This document shows, one piece after another, positions 8,077 to 14,974 of a stretch of DNA of 26,709 bases (positions are counted from its first letter, which is position 1; each line of letters opens with the position of its first letter). The translations under genes and the position numbers were made by a program. Where the stretch lies: NCBI GenBank assembly GCA_964652075.1, contig CAZYZQ010000013.1, forward strand, positions 1 to 26,709, read 5' to 3'. This DNA is from CAZYZQ01 sp964652075. GTDB lineage: Bacteria > Bacillota > Clostridia > Oscillospirales > Oscillospiraceae. The notes beneath the pieces are model-generated. The model was given only the letters and a program-made list of their open reading frames with translations, was not told the origin of the DNA and made no database searches.

Positions 8077-8337
8077 GCATGAAAGGGTGCCACCGGCAAC
8101 GTCCCAATATTGAGTATGGGCTTGTAAATGATGGATATTAGATAAGTGCACTGTTCTTCTACAGTTACAGTAATGTGTACTTTTTTGTAAATAGATGTAC
8201 ACTCCTAAGCATATATAATTTTACCACAACTCGATCTGGATTGCAATACTTTTTCAACAATTTTTCGCGATCCACTGTGCGACTATAGCCATCAGAATTG
8301 CTTACAAAAAAGTACGCTTTTCAAAAATTTAAATTAA
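8077..8337. other. AT-rich gene-free stretch upstream of the stalk-domain gene
   Basis: About 260 bases with no convincing gene and a base composition far more AT-rich than the rest of the window. The one structural feature seen is the perfect 14-bp inverted repeat at 8177-8190 and 8302-8315. No clear promoter with both boxes was found. A GAGGTG ribosome site lies at 8340-8345, just before the unusual ATA start. Confidence 0.5.
8177..8315. repeat. 14-bp perfect inverted repeat pair
   Basis: GTACTTTTTTGTAA at 8177-8190 and its exact reverse complement at 8302-8315, separated by 111 bases. The first arm also forms a local GTGTAC/GTACAC hairpin (8175-8180 and 8197-8202). The outer pair could bound a small mobile-element remnant of about 139 bases or be an operator pair. 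The arms are low in complexity, which weakens the case. Confidence 0.45.
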
Positions 8338-8349
8338 TTGAGGTGTAAC

Positions 8350-8784
8350 ATAAAAAAACTGCTTGCTTATTTTATGGTTATAGTCGCACTCATCTCACTT
8401 AGCACCACTGTATTTGCAGCATCAGATGTTAAGATTGCAATTGACGGTTCGCTTGTCGAATTTACAGAGTCCAGCGGAAAGCCGTTTATTGATTCTGCAA
8501 ACAGGACGCAGGTTCCACTTCGTGTCACAATGGAGGCCTATGGCTGTACGGTTGAATGGGACAATTCCACAAGAACAGCGATCGTAACAAAGGATTTAAC
8601 GACTGTTCAAGTTCCAATCGGAATAAATTTTATTCTTGTAAATGGCAAACAGGTCGCAATCGATACAGTGGCCATCATCAAAAACAGCCGAACCTACCTA
8701 CCGATTCGCGCGGTTTTGGAGGCCTTCGGTGCAACCGTGACTTGGGATAACAACACACGCACAGTAGAAATTGCAAAAAAATGA
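8350..8784 (+). CDS. Secreted copper-amine-oxidase-N (stalk) domain protein, 5' part of a split gene
   Basis: A 144-residue frame with a classic signal peptide (KKLLAYFMVIVALISLSTTVFAAS; cleavage expected after VFA) and two copies of the PLRVxxEAxGxxVxWDNxTRTAxV type stalk repeat (near residues 55-75 and 115-140). Such domains anchor or space surface proteins in Firmicutes. The codon eight bases after GAGGTG is ATA at 8350, exactly where MKKLL would start; the in-frame TTG at 8338 has no ribosome site. So either AUA initiates poorly or the start was lost by an ATG to ATA change. The frame ends at TGA 8782-8784, one base after an A7 run. The next frame (-1) carries an NPCBM-like domain without secretion signal, suggesting one original gene of about 290 residues. 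Confidence 0.7.
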   Translation: MKKLLAYFMVIVALISLSTTVFAASDVKIAIDGSLVEFTESSGKPFIDSANRTQVPLRVTMEAYGCTVEWDNSTRTAIVTKDLTTVQVPIGINFILVNGKQVAIDTVAIIKNSRTYLPIRAVLEAFGATVTWDNNTRTVEIAKK

Positions 8785-9215
8785 CGACGACGTTTTTAGC
8801 TGATATATATAGCGTTTCAAGCAATTACGCTTATACTACGCACGATTCTGGCAAAGCAAAAGATAACGAAGGAAACGTCTATGCGAGTTGCGTATATGGA
8901 ACAACAGGAAATATAAAATATTTTCTGGATGGGAACTATGACATTTTTACTGGAACGGTATATGTTGGACACTATGTGAGAGAACATGATATGGATACCA
9001 GTGGAGCAACAATTTATATATACGGAGATGATTCGCTGCTGGCAACATTTTCCAGCACAAACAATGCGGACGCACCATTTGAATTTTCCGTTGAAGTCTC
9101 CGGCGTGGACCACTTAAATATAAACTTTGTGAACTGTTTTGCGAATGGCTGGGGGTACCCCAAATTTGCAATTGGCAATCCACGACTCATCAGTGGGGTA
9201 AACCCAGCGATGTAA
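8781..9215 (+). CDS. NPCBM-like carbohydrate-binding domain, 3' part of a split gene
   Basis: A 144-residue beta-rich frame whose core (YFLDGNYDIFTGTVYV, then GATIYIYGDDSLLATF, then FEFSVEVSGVDHLNINFVN, then GYPKFAIGNPRL) follows the pattern of NPCBM/NEW2 domains, which bind glycans on secreted clostridial proteins. It has no signal peptide or TM segment. Its ATG (8781) overlaps the stop of the stalk ORF in ATGA and has no ribosome site of its own. It is in the -1 frame relative to the stalk ORF, and the join is a perfect A AAA AAA heptamer (8775-8781). A -1 shift would yield a secreted stalk-NPCBM fusion. A frameshift mutation or homopolymer assembly error would explain it equally well. Confidence 0.65.
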   Translation: MTTTFLADIYSVSSNYAYTTHDSGKAKDNEGNVYASCVYGTTGNIKYFLDGNYDIFTGTVYVGHYVREHDMDTSGATIYIYGDDSLLATFSSTNNADAPFEFSVEVSGVDHLNINFVNCFANGWGYPKFAIGNPRLISGVNPAM

Positions 9216-9257
9216 ACCATATCGTAGCAGATTCTTACGTGACACACTGCGAGACTG

Positions 9258-9290
9258 ACGGCCCTAACACCTGAATGTCGGGGCCGTTTT
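9258..9290 (+). terminator. Terminator after the NPCBM-like ORF
   Basis: ACGGCCC (9258-9264) pairs with GGGCCGT (9281-9287) around a 16-base loop, followed by TTT and CT. It lies 43 bases after the stop codon and ends the AT-rich island's transcript. Confidence 0.6.
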
Positions 9291-9371
9291 CTATACCACT
9301 GTACCTGTATAAATTGGTTCGCTGTGGATTACAGGCCCCCTGCCCATGGTTGCTCTCTCATTTTATATAAG

Positions 9372-9410
9372 CCGCCCCCGCCGGGTATCCGGCGGGGGCG
9401 GAATTTTTTT
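9372..9410. terminator. Bidirectional terminator between the island and the ABC operon
   Basis: A 13-bp GC stem (9372-9384 with 9389-9401), GTAT loop, and AATTTTTTT on the plus side. On the minus side it begins at the stop codon of the DUF4340 gene but is followed only by TTATATAAAA. It should stop plus transcripts well and minus transcripts less well. Confidence 0.8.
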
Positions 9411-10884
9411 AGCCTTGGCTGTCCAGCTGCGCTTGCAGATCCGCGACGAAGGTTTCGATGCGGCGCTTGTTGATGAGCTGCTGCTGCTGGCCGTTGAAGT
9501 CGGCGATATAGAAATCGTCGCTGTACGGGATCAGGTAGAGCGTCATCTCGCGGTACTGATCGTCGCGGTCGCGGGTGAAGGTGACGGTGAGGTAGGCGTC
9601 GTCCGTCGACAGCGCGCTGTCCCAGACGCGGGCGTCCTGCTCAAGGGAGAAGATCTCATAGTACAGGTCGCGCAGCGTCTCGCGGTCGACGCTCACGCCG
9701 CTGATCGTATAGTCCGTCGCATTGCCTGCCTCGTCGCGCGCGATCTCGAGCGTGGCGGACGGGCCGCCGGCGACGGAGATATCCATCTTGAGCAGCGCGT
9801 CGAACTCGATCAGGCAGACATAGCGCGTGAGCATCTCCTCGGCCTTCAGGGCCAACAGGTAGTCGGCCTCGTCGGAGGGCAGGGTGTAGACAAAGTTCGA
9901 GCCGTCCGGCTGGGCGTAGATCAGGCCCTCGCCGGCCGAGTCGCCGAAGTGGAAGGTCACCTCGCCGTCGATGGACTCGGTGTAGTTGCCCTCCTCGTCC
10001 TCCTGATCAGTGGAGTAGTTGACGTGAACCGTCAGGCGTGGGTTCTCAAGGCCGTAGGCGTCGAGCCCCTCGCCGCCGGGGCAGTAGGCGACGGTCTGCT
10101 GCCACGTGAACTCGTCCTCGGTGAGGGTGTTTGTGGCGTTGTAGACCGCATCGGAGTCGATCTCCAGATACTCGCCGCTCTCATCGACAAGGAAATTCTG
10201 ATACGCGCTGGTGTAGGTCAGCTCGGCGTAGTTCTCCGGGTTGGCGAAGGTCAGGTTGACCTCGCCGGACAGGGAGATCTCCGCGACGTTGTCCATCTTG
10301 GGCATGGGGTCGATGACCGCCAGCTCCAGCGGCGTCAGGCTGAACTGGCTTTCCAGGTTACTCGAGAGCAGGTACACGCCGTCAAGGCCGTCGACCGTCG
10401 CGTAGTTCTGGTCGAGGACGGCGTTGCGCAGACCGAGGTGGATCGTGTAGACCGTGCCGTCTGTGAGGGTGTAGGAGATGTCCATCTTGGGCTTGTCCAG
10501 CTCGAACTCGGCCGGATCGACGCCCTCCATGTCGATCTCCTTCGCCGCGCGGGTGAAGGCCACGGCGCGGGCGCGGGCGTTGCAGTAGTCGACATCCAGC
10601 GGGATGCCCTCCGGGCAGGCCCAGCCGTCGCCCTCGCGGTAGAAGCTCCACTCCTTGCCGTCATAGTTCCACGAGACGGACTGCACCTGCTCGGTCTCCA
10701 CGCCGTCCATCAGGCGGAACGTGGTGATCTCGAGCGTCTTGTCCTCCTCGGCGGCCTTTTCGGCCTCCTCGGCCTCTTTGGCCTTCTTTTCATTGTAGCT
10801 GTTCAGGGCGTTGACGCCGATCAGCGCGGCGACCAGGGCCGCGACGACGATCAACAGGACGATCAGCGTGGTGCGCTTTTTCAT
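9409..10884 (-). CDS. DUF4340 protein, auxiliary subunit of a Gld-like ABC system
   Basis: A 491-residue membrane-anchored protein. Residues 7-27 form an N-terminal transmembrane helix, residues 30-50 are an Ala/Glu/Lys-rich coiled stretch, and the rest is an acidic beta-rich exported region with two similar blocks (KEWSFYREGDGWACPEG and later GEYLEIDSDAVYN) as in DUF4340. Family members sit beside GldG-type genes and are thought to be extracytoplasmic accessory subunits. It is the last of four minus-strand genes; its ribosome site GGAGGA lies inside the end of the GldG-like gene and only one base separates their stop and start. The transported substrate is unknown. Confidence 0.8.
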   Translation of the reverse strand: MKKRTTLIVLLIVVAALVAALIGVNALNSYNEKKAKEAEEAEKAAEEDKTLEITTFRLMDGVETEQVQSVSWNYDGKEWSFYREGDGWACPEGIPLDVDYCNARARAVAFTRAAKEIDMEGVDPAEFELDKPKMDISYTLTDGTVYTIHLGLRNAVLDQNYATVDGLDGVYLLSSNLESQFSLTPLELAVIDPMPKMDNVAEISLSGEVNLTFANPENYAELTYTSAYQNFLVDESGEYLEIDSDAVYNATNTLTEDEFTWQQTVAYCPGGEGLDAYGLENPRLTVHVNYSTDQEDEEGNYTESIDGEVTFHFGDSAGEGLIYAQPDGSNFVYTLPSDEADYLLALKAEEMLTRYVCLIEFDALLKMDISVAGGPSATLEIARDEAGNATDYTISGVSVDRETLRDLYYEIFSLEQDARVWDSALSTDDAYLTVTFTRDRDDQYREMTLYLIPYSDDFYIADFNGQQQQLINKRRIETFVADLQAQLDSQG

Positions 10885-10885
10885 G

Positions 10886-12373
10886 TCAATGCTTCCTCCG
10901 GCGATACAGGATCACGCCGCCCGCCGCGAGCAGCATCACGGGGATGATGCCGATGAACAGGATGCTCCACATCCGCGCGTCGGACTGCGTGACGATCAGG
11001 CGGTCGTAGAACAGCGTGGAGGAGTTGTGGATCGAGATCGAGTTCACGTCGCCGGTCATGTAGCCCAGCGCGCCCATGAGCAGGTTTTCATTCGCGCCGG
11101 AGGACATGACGTTCGGCTCCGCGTCCAAAAAGGCGCTGGAGGAGATCCAGAACAGGTTCGTCTCCACGTCGTCGTAGGCCTCGGTCGCGAGCACCGCGAC
11201 GCTGAACGGGCCTTCGAGGTCGCCCTCCTCCTTCTCGCTCGTCGTGCGGTCGTTGAAGTTCTGCTTCGCGAATGCCTTGTTCGAGGTGGTCAGGACGGGC
11301 GTGACGGTGATCGTGCCGCGGTGCAGCTCCGTCTCCTGCAGGCCCATGGCCAGCGGGACGATCGGGCGGTAGCCGCCCGCGCGCAGCGCGCTTGTGATCT
11401 CCACATCCGCGAGGTCTGGCACGAGGAAGAACGCCGCTGTGCCGGAATCGGAGCCGGAGTAGGAGTAGTAGTGGTCGCCGTCGCCCTCGATGACGACGCC
11501 GGGGACTGTCTCCACGCCGTAGTACTCCGTCAGGGAATACACGTTCTCGAGATTGCCGGAGACGAAGCTCGTCACAAGCAGCAGGTTGCCGCCCGCCTCC
11601 ATGTAAGCTTTCAGCATCGCGGCCTCCTCCTCGGAGATATCCGTGGCCGGGTCCGCGAGGATCAGGCAGTCGGCGTCTTCCGGGACGCCGCCGGCGGTGC
11701 CGAGGTTGAGGGATTTCAGCTCCATGTTGTCCTGCTGGATCATGCCCTTGAGCGAGTCGGTCAGCTCCTTCTCGCCGTGGCCGGCCAGCGTGTAGACGAC
11801 CGGCAGGTTGTCGGAGACGACGTAGTCGATGGCAGAGGTGATCGCGCCCTCGCCGTCGAAGCTGATGTCCTCGACGTTGCCCTCGGTGTCGTAGGTGGTC
11901 AGGTAGATCTCATCGTAGTCAACGTACTTGCCGCGCTTGTCGGAGAGGACGACGAGGGAATTTTTCGACACGTCGCCGCCCGCGGCGTACTGTGAGGCAA
12001 AGTTCGGGTAGAGCACCGGGTCGCGCGTGTCGATCTTCAGATGCGACGACTTCGCGGCGTACTGCTCGAGCAGGGACTTCGTATAGTCGTCCTCGCTGCC
12101 CTCCTCGCAGATCATGTAGACGGTGACGTCCTCCTGCAAATTATCCAGAATTTGCAGCGTCTGCTCCTCGAGCGTGAGGATGGAATTGGGGGTCATGTCG
12201 TATTTTGTCGCGCTCGCCGGGAGCTTGGAGACGATGATGTTCAGAATCACCACGGCGGCGATGGCAATCAGGGAGATCAGGACGCTGAACGAGCCGGCGC
12301 GGAAGGCGCGGGAGGTGAACATCTCCTTGACCGTCCGCTCGTCCTGCTGCGGCTTCTTTTTCTTCTTATCCAT
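10886..12373 (-). CDS. GldG-family ABC transporter auxiliary protein
   Basis: A 495-residue protein with a Lys-rich N-terminus, a transmembrane helix near residues 28-48, a large extracytoplasmic domain and a C-terminal helix ending in YRRRKH (topology: both ends inside). The early motif KYDMTPNSILTLEEQTLQILDNL matches the DLTEnkrYSLSdqTkqiLknL pattern of GldG, and the middle part (LADPATDISEEEAAMLKAYMEAGGNLLLVT) matches the GATase-like fold of DUF4350-type domains. In Bacteroidota the homologue is part of a gliding-linked ABC system; in clostridia its role is unknown. Its ATG follows the permease stop without any gap (TAAATG). Confidence 0.85.
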   Translation of the reverse strand: MDKKKKKPQQDERTVKEMFTSRAFRAGSFSVLISLIAIAAVVILNIIVSKLPASATKYDMTPNSILTLEEQTLQILDNLQEDVTVYMICEEGSEDDYTKSLLEQYAAKSSHLKIDTRDPVLYPNFASQYAAGGDVSKNSLVVLSDKRGKYVDYDEIYLTTYDTEGNVEDISFDGEGAITSAIDYVVSDNLPVVYTLAGHGEKELTDSLKGMIQQDNMELKSLNLGTAGGVPEDADCLILADPATDISEEEAAMLKAYMEAGGNLLLVTSFVSGNLENVYSLTEYYGVETVPGVVIEGDGDHYYSYSGSDSGTAAFFLVPDLADVEITSALRAGGYRPIVPLAMGLQETELHRGTITVTPVLTTSNKAFAKQNFNDRTTSEKEEGDLEGPFSVAVLATEAYDDVETNLFWISSSAFLDAEPNVMSSGANENLLMGALGYMTGDVNSISIHNSSTLFYDRLIVTQSDARMWSILFIGIIPVMLLAAGGVILYRRRKH

Positions 12374-13243
12374 TTAGCTCCATCTCCTTTTCTCAAACGC
12401 CTGCACGGCCAGAAACAGGAACAGCCCGACGATGGAGACGTCGTAGACCAGCGCCGTCAGGTCGAAGGTGCCGTAGATGAAGTTGTTGAACCGGTCGAAC
12501 ATGGACAGGTTCTGCATCATCCGGATGACCAGGCCCTCGTAGAGCGTGTTGTCGATGCCGAACACGGCGCAGGCCGCGACGCAGCCGAGCGCGCCGATGC
12601 CGAGCGCGAACCAGTAGTTCTTCGTCAGAACGCCGACTAAGATCGCGACGATGACGACGAGGATCACAACCGCGCACAGCGAGGTGAACGCCGTCGCGCT
12701 GACAACGTCTGTCAGCATACTCATGGCGAGGAAGGCCATCATGATGCCGAACGAGATGACCGCCGCGACGACCTGGTTCTCCGTGATCGCGGAGGCAAAC
12801 AGGCCGATGGCCAGCAGGCTCGCGCCGAGGAAGAAGAAGCCGATCAGCGAGCCGTAGGCGCCCCAGAGGTTCGTCTTGCCGAACTGGGCGAGGATCAGGG
12901 GGTACGGCGTCATGAGCGCGACCGCAATCGCGTAGACAACCAGCAGCGCCAGATACTTGCCCAGCAGGATCGAAAAGGTCGAGATGGGCAGCGAGTACAG
13001 AAGCTGGTCGGTGCGCTGGCGGCGCTCGTCGGCCACGGAGCGCATCGTGAGCACCGAGATGCCCAGAATCAGGACGATCAGTGTCAGCGAGGTGTAAAGG
13101 CAATATTCAAAGTAGGGGTAGCCGTAGTTCAGGCACTGGAGCGACACCATAATGCCCATGACGCAGGTGATGAGCGCCAGAAACAGCCAGCCCATAATGC
13201 CGGTGAAGTAGGAGGCAAGCTCCCGCTTAAAAACTGCAATCAT
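12374..13243 (-). CDS. ABC-2 type transporter permease (GldF-like)
   Basis: A 289-residue polytopic membrane protein with about six hydrophobic helices. After the second helix comes RSVADERRQRTDQLLYSLPIS, the cytoplasmic coupling motif typical of ABC-2/NatB-like permeases. Its start overlaps the stop of the ATPase gene in ATGA, and GGAGGAG lies upstream. It should pair with the upstream ATPase as the membrane pore of the complex; the GldG- and DUF4340-type proteins are the probable external partners. Substrate unknown; export of a lipid-like or wall-active compound is a possibility only. Confidence 0.88.
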   Translation of the reverse strand: MIAVFKRELASYFTGIMGWLFLALITCVMGIMVSLQCLNYGYPYFEYCLYTSLTLIVLILGISVLTMRSVADERRQRTDQLLYSLPISTFSILLGKYLALLVVYAIAVALMTPYPLILAQFGKTNLWGAYGSLIGFFFLGASLLAIGLFASAITENQVVAAVISFGIMMAFLAMSMLTDVVSATAFTSLCAVVILVVIVAILVGVLTKNYWFALGIGALGCVAACAVFGIDNTLYEGLVIRMMQNLSMFDRFNNFIYGTFDLTALVYDVSIVGLFLFLAVQAFEKRRWS

Positions 13244-14238
13244 GCGTCTTTCTCCTCCGTTTCCGTAGCATCCGCGCCCGTCTGCACAACCGGTTCGGCC
13301 TCGCCGCCGGTCAGCTCTAAAAACGCGTCCTCAAGCGAGATCTCCTGCTGCGACAGGGCGCGGACGGGGATCTTTGCCCCGGCCAGCGCGAAGAAGACCG
13401 CCTCGCGCAGGTCGCACTCCGGCTTGGAGCAGATGACGGCGGTGCGCACGTCCGGCTCCTCCGTCGGCTCGAAGACGAGATCGTCCAGCCCCGGCAGGTG
13501 CGAAACGGCGTCGCGCACGGCCTGCTCGTCCGCGCGCACGTCCACGCGCAGCACGTTTGCAGACGCGCTCGAGAGCCTGCGGATCAGATCCTCCTGCGAG
13601 TCGTTGGCGACCAGCTTACCGTGTGCGATGATGATGACCTGATCACAGACGGCGGAGACCTCCTGCAAGATGTGGCTCGAGAGAATGACCGTGTGGTCCC
13701 GGCCGAGATCGCGGATCAGGTCGCGGATCTCGATGATCTGCGCCGGGTCGAGGCCGACGGTCGGCTCGTCGAGGATGATAATCTCCGGCTCGCCGAGCAG
13801 CGCCTGCGCGATGCCCACGCGCTGGCGGTAGCCCTTGGAAAGCGTGCGGATCAGCTGGTTCTGCACGTGGACAATCCCCGCGCGGCGCATGGCCAGGAAG
13901 ACCTGATCCATCAGCGCGGACCCATGCAGGCCCTTGGCCTGCCCGACGAAGCGCAGGTATTCGCGCGGCGTCATGTCCATGTACACCGGCGGCTGCTCGG
14001 GCAGATACCCGATGCATTTTTTCGCCGCCTTCGCGTCCTCATAGATGTCGTGTCCGTTGATCGTGACGCTGCCGCTCGTCGCCGCGAGACAGCCTGTGAC
14101 GATGTTCATCGTCGTGGACTTGCCCGCGCCGTTTGGCCCAAGGAAGCCGTAGATGTGCCCCGGCTCGATCGTGAAGCTCAGGTTGTCGACGGCGAGGTGC
14201 GCGTCGTATTTTTTCGTGAGTGCTTTGACCTCGATCAA
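13240..14238 (-). CDS. ABC transporter ATP-binding protein (GldA-like)
   Basis: A 332-residue cytoplasmic ATPase. Walker A is GPNGAGKST, the Q-loop is YLPEQPPVY, the signature is LSKGYRQRVGIAQAL and Walker B is IIILDEPTVGLDP, followed by the H-loop SSHILQEV. A C-terminal extension of about 110 residues (regulatory, as in CcmA/NatA-like subfamilies) includes a late ISLEDAFLELT motif. The start is the TTG at 14238-14236: AAGGAGGG lies six bases upstream, and the predicted transcript begins near 14270, leaving the ATG at 14274 outside the message. It powers the permease encoded next in the operon. Confidence 0.92.
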   Translation of the reverse strand: MIEVKALTKKYDAHLAVDNLSFTIEPGHIYGFLGPNGAGKSTTMNIVTGCLAATSGSVTINGHDIYEDAKAAKKCIGYLPEQPPVYMDMTPREYLRFVGQAKGLHGSALMDQVFLAMRRAGIVHVQNQLIRTLSKGYRQRVGIAQALLGEPEIIILDEPTVGLDPAQIIEIRDLIRDLGRDHTVILSSHILQEVSAVCDQVIIIAHGKLVANDSQEDLIRRLSSASANVLRVDVRADEQAVRDAVSHLPGLDDLVFEPTEEPDVRTAVICSKPECDLREAVFFALAGAKIPVRALSQQEISLEDAFLELTGGEAEPVVQTGADATETEEKDA

Positions 14239-14276
14239 GTTACACCCTCCTTTTTTGCGTTGTGGCGCTGTCATTC

Positions 14277-14285
14277 AGTATAGCA
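14277..14285 (-). promoter_or_regulatory. Extended -10 promoter of the ABC operon
   Basis: TGC-TATACT on the minus strand (14285-14277) forms an extended -10 element about 40 bases upstream of the TTG start. No good -35 box lies at the usual distance, as is common for extended -10 promoters. Confidence 0.5.
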
Positions 14286-14367
14286 GAAACGCGCCCTTAT
14301 AAGATTACCACACTTTTAGCGATTTGTGAATAGATTTTGACGGACTTTGGCGAAGTTTTTGCCCCTC

Positions 14368-14394
14368 TGCCGCGCCTGTAGGCGCGGCATTTTT
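14368..14394 (+). terminator. Strong plus-strand intrinsic terminator upstream of the phage cassette
   Basis: TGCCGCGCC and GGCGCGGCA form a perfect 9-bp stem around TGTA, followed by five T. It faces into the phage genes although no plus-strand gene lies upstream of it in this region. It may be the 3' end of a deleted phage operon, an insulator, or a leader attenuator for terS. Confidence 0.75.
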
Positions 14395-14407
14395 CTGCGC
14401 CAGGCGA

Positions 14408-14437
14408 CCGGCCCTCGGGTTTCCGGGCCGGGATTTT
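14408..14437 (+). terminator. Second hairpin with short T-tract upstream of terS
   Basis: CCGGCCC (14408-14414) pairs with GGGCCGG (14425-14431) around a 10-base loop; GATTTT follows. Weaker than the hairpin at 14368, but the tandem arrangement supports a termination or attenuation role. Confidence 0.45.
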
Positions 14438-14438
14438 G

Positions 14439-14494
14439 AAAAAATTCCAAAAAATTCCAAATTCATGCTATGGTTGTTGCACGTTTCCGTGCAA
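14439..14494 (+). promoter_or_regulatory. Candidate control region of the phage late operon
   Basis: Contains a tandem 10-bp direct repeat AAAAAATTCC (14439-14448 and 14449-14458) and then a 7-bp inverted repeat TTGCACG/CGTGCAA (14477-14483 and 14488-14494) with a 4-base spacer. The inverted repeat has operator geometry and lies 43 bases upstream of terS. No complete sigma-A promoter could be assigned, so an activator-dependent late promoter is possible. Confidence 0.35.
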
Positions 14495-14536
14495 AAAAAA
14501 GGGGCGTGGAGACGTTCTATGAAGGGAGGTATGACA

Positions 14537-14974
14537 ATGCTTCGAATTTCAAAGGAGGCGGCGCGCCGGTTCGCGGCGGAATATCTGCGCTCGCACGACG
14601 AAGCCCGCGCCGCGCGGGCGGCGGGGCTGGGCGCGCGGCCGGAGCTTTTGGCGCGCTGCGAAATCACGCGAGCCATCGACGAGGCGCGCGCGGCCAAATG
14701 CGCGCAGCTCCAGCCGGACGACGCGGCCTGCCGCGCGGCGGAGCTGGCCTTCGGCCGGGCAAACGACTGCGTCAAGCTCGCGCTCGGGCAGGCCACGGAG
14801 ATCGACAGCCTTGACCTCAGCCTGCTGTCTGAGATCAAGGTCACAGACAAGGGCGTCGAGCTGAAGCTCATCGACCGGCTCGGCGCGCTGCGTCTGCTCT
14901 CCGAGCTGCGGCAGCCCGGCGCGGGCGGGCAGGAGCTTCTGCGGATGCTGGGCGAAGGCGGCGGCGAGCCCTGA
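14537..14974 (+). CDS. terS: Phage terminase small subunit
   Basis: A 145-residue protein with an N-terminal helix-turn-helix-like region (AARRFAAEYLRSHDEARAARAAGL) typical of small terminases of the PBSX/YqaS kind, a helical middle and an acidic C-terminal half that would mediate oligomerisation and contact the large subunit. It recognises the phage DNA and delivers it to TerL. The start at 14537 is chosen because AAGGGAGG at 14522-14529 is 7 bases upstream; the ATGs at 14519 and 14531 are badly spaced. Its last base overlaps the TerL start (TGATG). Identification rests mainly on gene order and HTH pattern. Confidence 0.8.
   Translation: MLRISKEAARRFAAEYLRSHDEARAARAAGLGARPELLARCEITRAIDEARAAKCAQLQPDDAACRAAELAFGRANDCVKLALGQATEIDSLDLSLLSEIKVTDKGVELKLIDRLGALRLLSELRQPGAGGQELLRMLGEGGGEP

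Noticed and set aside
9346..12640. Long plus-strand open frames opposite the Gld-like operon
   Set aside because: Low-complexity Val/Arg/Asp-rich translations without start signals; they are shadows of the minus-strand genes.
14272..14274. Upstream ATG start for the GldA-like ATPase
   Set aside because: The extended -10 at 14285-14277 puts the transcript start near 14270, and the TTG at 14238 has an AAGGAGGG site, so the ATG is unlikely to be in the message.
14477..14500. Hairpin followed by A8 as a terminator
   Set aside because: The T-tract would be on the 5' side in the minus direction and absent in the plus direction, so it cannot work as an intrinsic terminator; kept as operator-like instead.
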